From positions 1,536,001 through 1,600,000 of the forward strand of contig OX246741.1 in NCBI GenBank assembly GCA_945910005.1: a stretch of DNA of 64,000 bases. Reading direction: 5' to 3'. The notes beneath the pieces were generated by a model. That model was not told the DNA's origin. It made no database searches and saw only the letters and a list, made by a program, of their open reading frames with translations. The DNA is from Isoperla grammatica (taxonomy: Eukaryota; Arthropoda; Insecta; Plecoptera; Perlodidae). Position numbers and translations under genes: made by a program. How positions within the stretch are numbered: the first letter of the stretch is position 1; every line of letters starts with the position of its first letter. Positions 27,214 to 64,000 of this stretch are shown here, piece by piece.

Positions 27214-28199
27214 GCATGTCCAATGGCCAATGTCGCGGGGGGGCCCCCGACTTCTGCGCTACGCCACTGTGTACAGCCATTATGTAATCACACCCTACAG
27301 TCTTTTTACTGCTGGCTGTTGTGTTGGGTGGGTGGTAAAGTATATCATTTACCACTATAACTTCTACGAAGAAGCTCATTGGAAGTAGCTATGTTTTGTG
27401 CTTACTTGCTGTTTAAACATTAAATGTGCGTTAGGGTTATGTCAATAATTGATACACTATTTCGTCGATAGCCACTCGTATCAAACCTAAAACATCCTGG
27501 GTTTTATTTCACTAACGACTAAATATGGACTACACGGAGGTAGGACAAATAATTCTAGCCTTTTGCGGTTTTATCGTTAACGGACAATTATGTAGATATT
27601 TTTATTAAGATAACAATAATGTTGAGGTATTTTACTACCGGTAATGATTTTATATTTTTATGGTATAGCTAAAAGTTCCCACGTACTCAGCGAGTCGGAA
27701 AAAAGATTATTGTAAGTATAATATACACAATTTGCAGAGGCTATTTCAACCGTTCGCTGTATTTTTAACACGGGATATTTACCACGGGATTCTATGCAAC
27801 GTTCAAAATGTAACTAGGTTAAAATGTTGTACACCGAATAAACTCAATTTAGCGTTTTATATTCACTTAAACGAACAAATGTTATTACAAGCGAGATGGA
27901 TGTATGAAGGCTCACATTTTGATGTTGCCTTAGCACAACTTTATTTTACGGGATGAAGTTTCAAACAAACAATGGCGTACGAATTTTGTCATACATCGCT
28001 GAAAAAAACTGTCAGTTTTACGAGCACAACAAAACTATGTGTATATTATATTGTATACTAAAAACTGCAACGCATAATCAAAGATGTGACTGTACTTAAA
28101 GCAATATACAAAAAACGATCATTTACATTTTCATCAAAGACTCAGTAATAGTAAGCTTTTGCTTAACAGTAAGCTTCTGCCAAACAATGATGATTTTTA

Positions 28200-28335
28200 G
28201 AGTTTATCTAAAGTACCGTGATTACTTCTATCTAAGAGTTCTTGATAGTTTTCAAATGTAATTTTAAGGTGCATTTTTCAGTGTTGTGCATTGTTGTCAA
28301 GAGGGCCATGATTAATTTTATCATCAATTCTGAAA
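28200..28335. mobile_element. MITE, family 2, copy 2
   Basis: Shares gttttcaaatgtaat, tgttgtgcattgttgt and agggccatgattaat with the inverse of the element at 23657-23804, in the same order. The ends are less well preserved. Confidence 0.65.
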
Positions 28336-31300
28336 AATGTCTATTGTTATCATTATTAAACACTGATAACCAACAATGAGTCTGGTGCTATCGCGTCACT
28401 GTGTTCTTCGCAAAATGTAGACACATTATCAGTGAGTTTTAGGGTAGGGGGGTTTACTTGCGGTTGGCTGAGCGTCTAACTACGGGACTCCCTCGTTCAA
28501 GGTCACGTGACGCCTTGATCCACATTACTGTGTAATTATGCGTTGCATCCTGCCAGTCAGCTGTTGTAACACATAAGCCCATTTGAATACGAGATACACT
28601 CACAGAGCATTATGCTTTTATGACGCGCGGAAAAGACAAAGAGAAAATAGAAAATCATAGAGAGAAGATTGTGTTTTAGGATAAAAATGCTTTTAGACAG
28701 CCAAGTCAATCCCCTGAGGGTGGGGTTAGAGGGTCAAGAAAACAGATCGCGTAGTCCTTTCAGGCGTACAGTCTGCTTCAAATCCTTGACACAATGTTCG
28801 TCAAGGATACACATGTTTTTATATTGAACTCGACTTACCGTTGACTTTAATGTGAACGGGATCATAAACTTTATCATTATTCTGTTGTGTATAATTTCTT
28901 CAAAACTCATAATATGCTCTATTAACAAAACTTTTTATTTATTACATTTAACGGCAGAGTGTGCACACATTTTTTGTTTACATTGGATTGTAATAGTTCT
29001 AGAGTTGTAGAGTTCTAAATTTCCAAATCAATCTTTAATCTTTGTATATAAATACATAGATACATAGACATAATCAAGAACAAGATAAGGCAACAGGTTT
29101 TTAATTTGACATCATTGATCTCATTAAAACCGTGAAACGATGTCTGCGTTATACAGAACTGATTGATTACATATCTGATAACGATAACGATATGATGAAT
29201 GGTGTGAAAACAAGGTACAGAGCACGTATGTGTGTAATGAGCCTAACTCAGCGTTGCTTTGAAGTAATACGTGTGTGCTAAGTGCAGGGTGGTCATTTTA
29301 GAATGTCAAAGGGTTACGAATTAGAGGTGCCCTGGGCGAAACATTTTGCACACTGAAATGGACATGGTTCTTTGATACAGGCCTATACCCCCCCCCCCTT
29401 TTTCCCTACCTCCAACTAAATCCTACCGAACATCGTGCTTTCATTTCCAGATATACCTTAACTTTGTGTGGCCATAACAACACTATACATTTAGTAATAT
29501 TTCTCCGGGCGCCTCAAGTTGTGTTCAGTATACAATAGCTTATCGGAATTTAGTTGGAAGCTGATATGTCTCAAGTGAATTGGTCTGCTATACTTGCTTT
29601 GTTAGCAGGACATTTACAATTGAAGTCTACTTCGCTAAACTCGAGCTTTGAACGAGTTCGAAGCTTGTTAAACTAAATAATGGAGAGATTTTTTAAAACG
29701 AACTAAGCTTTTGAGCAAACATTCCTGGGGTCTGACCACAGACATTACGCTTCGTGACGTCATTGTCCACATATAGCACAAAGACATCTGCCAACATCTC
29801 GTCCACAATGGAATGTAACGTTATTTTAGAACAAACACAATTATAAAAATATGATATCTTTATAGAAGGGATTTCAAGAAATAATGACTACATCTTTTCT
29901 TGTAACCATGCAATATTTACTTCTGTGTTTTGTTCCGCCATTGTGGTGCAATCTAATCCACATTGCGAACAAAATCATTACAACTGTAAAGAAAACTTAG
30001 AAATCGACTTCCTCTGTCATAGTATAACTATTGATTAAATAACTCAATGTTGTAACGTTTTATAGAATTACTGATTGGGTCTTTAAAATCAGTACCGGCA
30101 GTAACCACACACGGAATTACAAGAAATACATAAGAAAACATACGTTCAAAGAAATTAGGTTTTTTGCTCCATCTCAGAAATAATAATATTTGTTTGCACT
30201 TAGGGTGACCAGTATTTTTTAAACAAAATATCTGGGAAAATTTTTCGTTAGTGGACATAATTATAATGATTCCACTGGAGGGCGGGCGTATCAAACATTT
30301 CTGTTGCATTATTGGTTTAGGATCATTTCAGTGGTTAGATCATGACAGTGACAAAGATATCGCAGGTGTTTGTTGCCAAACAAGGGAAACTGCCTCAATC
30401 GAGTAAACATCTGAATCTGCCGGCTCCAACAGAATACGTGAATATATATTCACAGCTGGCTCAGGACTTGTGACTGTTCCATCCATATACTCAGAATGTC
30501 CAATACGTGAAGCCCTAAGCTTTCACACCTCGCAGTCTGGGCTGCTTCCGAAATAAGATTTGCACTCAATAATTCAATGGCGCAAGATGTTTCATAACTC
30601 CGGCTGGGCTGGGGGGGGGGGGGGGGGGCGGACGTGATCTTTTCAGTTGAAGGATACAATCAAACCACGTGCTATATTGCTGATGTCTGCAGGGAATTTT
30701 AATCTAAACTTGATAAACAAAATATTTGTCAATATATATCCTACAATAAGTGAGCGGAAAAGTTAACCGCAGTGCTGTATGAACAGAACGGCTATACTAT
30801 TTGTTGTCATTCCCAAAGGAAATTATTATTGCTTCATTATTGCTACACATTTTTCAAATTGCATTTTGAGAGTACATGTTTATTGGCAGTAGACTGAGTT
30901 GCACTTAAATCAATTCAATTGATAGTATAAAATGTTGACAACAAAAATATCACTTTTAAAGAATAGGTTATTGTTATATAAACAGTCACTGGATTAATGC
31001 TGGATATCTTCTGGGAGAAAGAGAGAAAGATCGATTGATTGATTTAGATCTTTATTCAAAAAGGAATTAAGGCCATTGCGGCCTTATCTTCCATCCAAGC
31101 GTTTATTATTGATTGATTTTGCTAATGTAATATATAAGAATTAATGGCGAATAATAATATATAGAAATGCAGGAAACAAAATACAAAGTACAGAATACAG
31201 AATACAATGCGGTACGCAGAAGGTGCAAGAGAGAGTTGAGAAAACGCAACGCAGTTGACAGGCGTGGAATGGATGATAAAGAACGTTAGTTTATCATCAG

Positions 31301-31694
31301 TATTCTCGATGGATGTCGCTTCAGACTCCGACACTTTTACCATCGCCCCGAACAAGCGGTAAAACAATGAGCATCATTAACCCAGCCCGTAACTAAGTTT
31401 ACCCAACGATCATTCGCAGCTTCGACACGAGCTGGAACTATTACTACAATTGCGTTATAACGCCGCGGCGGATAACTTTCAAATGTACTTACGCATCGCG
31501 ATGTGCGTGCGTGCGTGCGTGCGGTCCTCATTATGCATTCGCCACGAGGACGACGTTCTCGCTCACCCTATTAGCGGGGGGGGGGAGGGGGAGAGTACGG
31601 GCGTTAAGATCACCGCGGCGTCTATGAGCTCGCGCTGTCCCACACGGGCGGGGGACACGTGACCGGGGGGGGGGGGGGGGGCACAGTGACAATA
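28336..31694. other. No gene seen
   Basis: A G run at 30612-30628. At 31031-31095, a gattgattga stretch followed by ttaaggccattgcggcctta looks like the end of a retroelement or a small palindrome. No coding signal. Confidence 0.5.
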
Positions 31695-31702
31695 CCCCCA
31701 GT

Positions 31703-31974
31703 CAGGGGCGTAGCGAGGGTGGAGGATCAGGGTGTTCGTACCCCCCCCTTCCACCGAAATTAAGAAAAATTATACCAAATTGAATACAGTTTATTTATCC
31801 CTAATCTGCTTTAATCTTTTTAAACTTGGTTCTAATGGCTCCAAATCAAACATATAGAAAATCAGCTGCAAAACCATGATATTATTGAGAAGAAAGTTTA
31901 TACCTCCCCCCGCCGTAGATAGAATAGACCCCCCCCCCCCCCCCGAAACAAACAAAATCCCGGATATGCCCCTG
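31703..31974. mobile_element. Non-autonomous hAT MITE, 272 bp
   Basis: Begins CAGGGGCGTAGCGAGG and ends with the inverse of CAGGGGCATATCCGGG. It is flanked by a perfect 8-bp target duplication CCCCCAGT (31695-31702 and 31975-31982). Poly-C tracts sit just inside both ends. No coding capacity. Confidence 0.88.
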
Positions 31975-31982
31975 CCCCCAGT

Positions 31983-33159
31983 CCTCCTGTAGGAATCAGG
32001 AGAATATTACTCAAATATACCGAGATCTTGCAATGAATCTTGGTAACAATCCCCGACCCCATCTTCAAGTAATGCGCAACTATGAGATGAATCTGAGATC
32101 TTATAGACCTAACAGAGAGCTGCGGTGCTATGGTGTTGGGCGGTGCTATGGTGTTGGGCGGTGCTATGGTGTTGGGCGGTGCAAACAACGGTATTGAGGG
32201 GCAGTTCGCACCCCTCCCCAACAAAATCACTTACTCATTTGATCGCTACCACTCTCAAAAGTACACGTGTAGTTAGATCCTTGATCACTTGTTGCTAGAA
32301 CGCTTTCCCAGCATGAAAACTGTAAGTATGAATGGGGGTAGAACCTGCTACAGTAGATGTCCGATGATAAGGTGTGAAAACATGAGAAGGAATCTGCTCA
32401 GTAAGAGCGAGGGGCTGTTGTCTGAGTCCAGGGCTGAACCATCCAGGGCCGCCTACTATGCGTCCTGTACTACGGGCTGATGTTCAACGACGCGTTGCTA
32501 CAAACCTGGAGGCATTAGTTTCAGGTCCAGCGGCTGTTTGCACGTTGCCATATTAAAACACAGTCTTGACCCATGCTATGATATCGCTTTCAATGTAACC
32601 AGGCTGTATATTTATATTCTAAAATCAATTTTGTTAAACCAACGATGAATGATTGTATTAGATGAATAAATTATTCCAATACGATAACTGTTGCTTATTA
32701 AACAACTCCGCTTCCGCCTCGGGCTCCAACTTTCTGGATGTAGCTTTTGCATAAATAAATATTCCAGGTAAAACAACCTCTACGGTTTTTAAATTTCAAA
32801 CTTCGCTACATTTTCGTCGAGCATTGGTTAATAATATGCATGATAAACATGCATACAATTAAATACTCTTACCACCGGTATTAAAATTTACATTTTGACT
32901 TTATGGGAACCTGGGCGTTTGCCTGTGGCATAATACTTTTAAATCTTAGAGGCAGTACGTGCTGAGATCTGTCTATACAGCATAAAGTACCAATTATTCT
33001 ATAACCAATTCATAGGCCTACGATAAATGTATTTAGATGACAATTATTTACTAATCATAACCTACAATGTTTACGATTGTTCTGCGGTTGGGTTGATAAC
33101 ACACCATGCATACATTTGTTGATAAAATATACTTTGTATATCTCAACGGCAAATGTATG
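31983..33159. other. No gene seen
   Basis: Apart from the 18-bp repeat at 32.1 kb, nothing is recognised. Confidence 0.55.
32132..32184. repeat. 18-bp tandem repeat, 3 copies
   Basis: Unit gcggtgctatggtgttgg; the in-frame APPNTI repeat on the minus strand is a by-product. Confidence 0.9.
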
Positions 33160-33395
33160 GGAAGCATCCAACTGGACATCGATGCGTGTCCAGTTGGAGC
33201 AATGTCCAGTTGGAGCAATGTCCAGTTGTGTGTCAATCCCAGAACATTCGCCTTTGTGACTGAGGAAAACCTTCAGTTGAGATGCCATGCCGGTGGCCAG
33301 AATCGAACCGGCAACCTCCCTTACGTCTCGCGTCCAGCAGGCCGTGCTCGCGTCTTACCGCTGAGCTATTGTACCTTGATGATACGTCGTGATAT
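33160..33395 (-). mobile_element. SINE family 3, minus-strand copy
   Basis: Read on the minus strand: caatagctcagcggtaagac (A-box region), ttgccggttcgattctggcc (B box), then gaaggttttcctcagtcaca and ggcgaatgttctgggattga. It ends in tandem and inverted copies of tccaactggacat (33165-33230). Confidence 0.7.
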
Positions 33396-33866
33396 TTGTT
33401 TGTACATACCTTGCTTCACTGAAATATCCGTCTGCATCACCGAGTGACGTGTCCACTGTTCACTGTCCAAGCTCCAACTGCAGTTCTAGCTCGGGGTTGC
33501 AGAGATAAACAGTGGTGCGTTCAGGTATGCACGAGGGGGGGGGGGGGGGGTACTCGTACTCGTACCAACGTAACTAGTCACATACCTACCTCAGATCTTT
33601 TCTACTGCCCTGTTCACGCACGCTATTTCAACGAACATCAGCAGATTCCAGTTCTTTCACACGTTCGTAAAGGGTTCCGCTTAGCAGAGTGCACAAGCCT
33701 CATTAGTCATTAATCATTAGTCTCGCCAGTTGTGTTAGGAGTTTCCAGGTAGCCAAGAAACATCAATATGAATATCACTCCACTAGCAATTTTCTATGAT
33801 AAATACAATTCTTCTCCATAAATTTCTCTTTCAAATTTCACAATAACACCATAAATAGTTAAAAAT

Positions 33867-33872
33867 TTTAAT
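33867..33872 (-). promoter_or_regulatory. Candidate poly(A) signal of the FAS1 gene
   Basis: ATTAAA on the minus strand lies about 175 bases past the stop codon, in an AT-rich stretch. It is the best match to a polyadenylation signal seen downstream of exon 12. This is a short motif and the call is weak on its own. Confidence 0.35.
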
Positions 33873-34046
33873 AGATTAATTTCTCAAACATGTATTAACA
33901 TTGTTTCTATTGACAATTTCTCACTCTACACATTTTGTGAGATCGTGATGGAATTATTAAAACCATTAATATTGTAGAAGCTTTGCATAACCTAAGAAAA
34001 TGACGAAGATCGAAAGTGTTGCTACTGTGGCTGGTGCGCATGCGCG

Positions 34047-61892
<27,846 letters not shown>

Positions 61893-62170
61893 TGTCAAAG
61901 TCACTCTGAGCCGCCTCGCGCGAAAAGAATCTGCATAGGCCCTGGCGCTGGTGGAGGGGGGCGTCAGAGGGGGCGGGGAGGGGGGAGGGAGGCATTTCGA
62001 GCACAGAAAGGTTAGGGCTGTCATATTTCATTGCCCTATGCGGTTTTCCGATCCGAAGAAAAAGTGGCCTCATCAACATGAACGTGTTAGTAATTAGCGA
62101 TGATGTATTTGGCCAGGACCGATGCTGAAGGTCTCGGCTTCGACGCATTCGATACATGATTATTGTACAC
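61893..62170 (-). promoter_or_regulatory. Probable 5' UTR/promoter-proximal region of the FAS1 gene
   Basis: Upstream of the start codon, the DNA is locally G/C-rich, with a run of G-rich blocks on the plus strand (61954-61992) that read on the minus strand as repeated CCCCGCCCC/CCCTCCC, like GC boxes. No clear TATA box is seen at a sensible distance. The start of transcription cannot be fixed from sequence. Confidence 0.35.
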
Positions 62171-62451
62171 TGATTATTATAACTTTTTGAAGGAACGCGT
62201 TCCTTTTGTAAATAAACTTCTTAAAAAATATTGAAAACTTCTTTCAATTTTACGAGGAATTCCAGCTGTATTTCAAAACAAGTTACTAATTTCGACGAAC
62301 TAGAATTAAGAAAATTAAAAATACCTTCAATTTTTTCGTGAAATTGATAAAAACCATCTATATTATCCCATTTTTTTTTCGCCAAAGGAACTTTTAGAGG
62401 AACTCTCAAAGGAACTTTTGATATTTCAAGCACGCAAAAGTAATAATAATA

Positions 62452-62454
<3 letters not shown>

Positions 62455-62483
<29 letters not shown>

Positions 62484-62490
62484 CATCATT
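62455..62490. repeat. (TTA)n microsatellite
   Basis: About 9-10 units; gives a run of N on the minus-strand frame. Confidence 0.95.
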
Positions 62491-62989
62491 ATTACTACCA
62501 TGCGCACGCTTTGAAAATACCGGGTCCATGTCAAGTCTGGGAAGACAATCGAAACCATGTCGAAACTGCACATCCGCATAGGCCTACTTGATTATTTATT
62601 GTTGGGGTCTGTGTAGCAGTGAGCACAGTTTTGTGTGGTTGCAGTAGTAAATTTTAACAATTTTGAAGTTTTTCTGTGCCGATTACTGAACCATGTTACC
62701 GTAATTGATTTGAAATCATTACTATGTGGCAAAGTGGTGATCAATATTCGCAATGGGCGCTAAACCCGTCCGCATATCAAAATGTAGCGCATGATAAAGG
62801 TAAGGCCAGGGCCCTCCCTACTTGGTTGACGGCATTGGGCACGCTCAAAAGCTTCAATTTTCATTTTTTTAACGTATCTCTTCTGCCTTTCCAACAGTCT
62901 TGTGTTATACTGCATGGATGACGCTAGTTTGTTTTATTGTAGCCTTTTTACTATGTGTAGATTTGGCCTGGGTTTGTCACAGTCTGAAC

Positions 62990-63250
62990 ATGGCCTAGGC
63001 CTAGGGCCTAGACCCTGTGTTAGACATGGCATTCTGTTCAAGGACTAGCCTAGGCCTACGGTCTACCGGCAGCCGGTTAAGGCTAGCCTAGGCCTATAAG
63101 TTGATGTTCTTGTATTGAGTGCCCTGAACATGTTAGTAAAATATTTTTATTTCCGAGTGGGTAGGCCTAGTGCCTAGGCCTAGGCCTAGGCCCTATTTGT
63201 CTGAACACGATCTAACTGGGCTCTAGGGCCTAGGCCTACCTAGGCCTAGG
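62990..63250. repeat. CCTAGG/AGGCCT-rich stretch
   Basis: The hexamers cctagg and aggcct and mixtures of the two recur at very high density here and again at 63630-63780, with a small patch at 26680-26705. The sequence is strongly self-complementary. No gene is seen. Confidence 0.85.
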
Positions 63251-63253
63251 CTT

Positions 63254-63503
63254 ATGGTCGGTGCGCAATAGCCCGGGAAGGAGGTTACCGTTAACGTTAG
63301 CGGGCAATGTTAAATTATAGCGAACTTTCCCGTTACCGGAGCTCCTTCCCGGCTACCCGGCTCCCGGCTATTGTGCACCGACCATTAAGGTTGATGCACA
63401 ATAGCCCGGGAACGGTAACGGGAAAGTTCGCTATAATTTAACATTGCCCGGTAACGTTAACGCTAACGGGAAGCTCCTTCCCGGGCTATTGTGCACCGAC
63501 CAT
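63254..63503. mobile_element. Foldback element with nested inverted repeats and a 7-8 bp target duplication
   Basis: The left part (atggtcggtgcgcaatagcc ... ttatagcgaactttcccgtt) is repeated in inverse on the right (aacgggaaagttcgctataa ... gctattgtgcaccgaccat). A second, inner inverted pair surrounds gaccattaaggttgatgc. The element is flanked on both sides by taggctt(a). It has no coding capacity. Confidence 0.82.
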
Positions 63504-64000
63504 TAGGCTTAGGGATCTAGGCCCTATATGCTTATCCAGACATTGGCTGCGAGCGATAGCGCTAAACCCCTAGAACTCTTACATCTTGACCCGACTCTTG
63601 ATTCCGATAAAATAACAGGGTAGTCTAGGTGGTAGGCCTAGGCCTAGGGCCTACCCTAGGGTGACAAATGATGAAGGTCTCTAGGCTTTTGCCCCCAGCT
63701 TGACTTCGTCCAAATGTTTAGATTGTGTGATTTTGTAGCATATCATAGAAGTTAGAAGTAGGGCCTAGGCCTAGGCATTGTTTCAAGTCTTCAGGTTAAC
63801 TTACTGAGATCTATGATTAATTCTAGGCCCTACCAGTCCTATCTCTTGGCGGAGCCCTAGGTTGCGTTCTGTCAAGTCCTCGATTTCGAACATCCTTGGG
63901 GTCTATTCCTGAAAGTAGTCAAGGTGACAATACTCACTTTAAGTGATACCTACGTGGTTATCACTTGCTTTTGGCTGATAGTGATTGAGTGTTTCTCACG

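Larger units (their letters stand above)
24429..27269 (+). mobile_element. hAT DNA transposon, 2.84 kb, decayed, with intact 8-bp target duplication
   Basis: The element begins CAGTGGCGTAGCG and ends with the inverse, CGCTACGCCACTG. It is flanked on both sides by TGTACAGC (24421-24428 and 27270-27277), a perfect 8-bp target duplication as expected for hAT transposition. G/C-rich blocks follow both ends (ggggggccccgg, gggggggcccccg). The only recognisable transposase part is the C-terminal domain at 25532-25762. Inside lie a poly-C/poly-A stretch (24581-24616), a 21-base G run (25956-25976) and a direct duplication of about 114 bp at 26987-27213. With most of the transposase missing it cannot be autonomous. 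Confidence 0.92.

Noticed and set aside
31031..31100. LINE 3' end
   Set aside because: A gattgattga run and a small aaggcc palindrome alone are not enough to identify an element.
33295..33395. tRNA gene on the minus strand
   Set aside because: A and B boxes are present, but the intervening arms do not fold well and the 3' sequence continues into a repeat shared with 44.8 kb.

Overview
The window is nuclear DNA of a multicellular animal. It has one spliced gene with long introns, GT/AG junctions, very long microsatellites, hAT-type transposons with 8-bp target duplications, foldback MITE-like elements and tRNA-derived SINE-like repeats. The gene architecture (signal peptide, EMI-like segment, four FAS1 domains) is typical of bilaterian TGFBI/periostin-type matrix proteins. 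The repeat style (many long poly-G/C runs, CCTAGG-rich DNA, a SINE tail containing ACGTAAAACCC) suggests a marine invertebrate, possibly a mollusc. The phylum cannot be fixed from the sequence alone.

Layout. 1-34046: no convincing host gene. This half holds microsatellites ((AG)n at 1.2 kb, a 765-bp (TATG)n at 6.6-7.4 kb, (CT)n at 17.1 kb), a 43-bp satellite-like array at 19.9-20.8 kb, several foldback elements, a complete but decayed hAT transposon at 24429-27269, a 272-bp hAT MITE at 31703-31974, and SINE-like copies. 34047-61892: a minus-strand four-FAS1 gene. Eleven exons are readable with consistent phases. A twelfth, carrying the EMI-like segment, is almost entirely hidden in the run of N at 53678-53877: a good acceptor and the first codons are visible at one edge, and a donor at the other. 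61893-64000: probable 5' flank, followed by CCTAGG-rich DNA and a 250-bp foldback element with a target duplication.

The most unusual feature is inside the FAS1 gene. Four of its exons (6, 8, 9 and 12) each have one splice junction, or the whole exon, amplified into a tandem array of 10-12 copies. The units carry the acceptor or donor plus adjoining coding sequence. A degenerate fragment of exon 10 and a short duplication of the exon 7 donor repeat the theme. Exon 12 is multiplied into 12 potential alternative terminal exons, 11 of them ending at an in-frame stop made at the repeat junction. The exon 6 array makes 10 potential pseudo-exons that would introduce a premature stop. The exon 9 array provides extra acceptors, some in frame. 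Either this is a real splice-junction minisatellite phenomenon with consequences for isoforms, or it is partly an assembly effect. Long reads and RNA-seq would decide.
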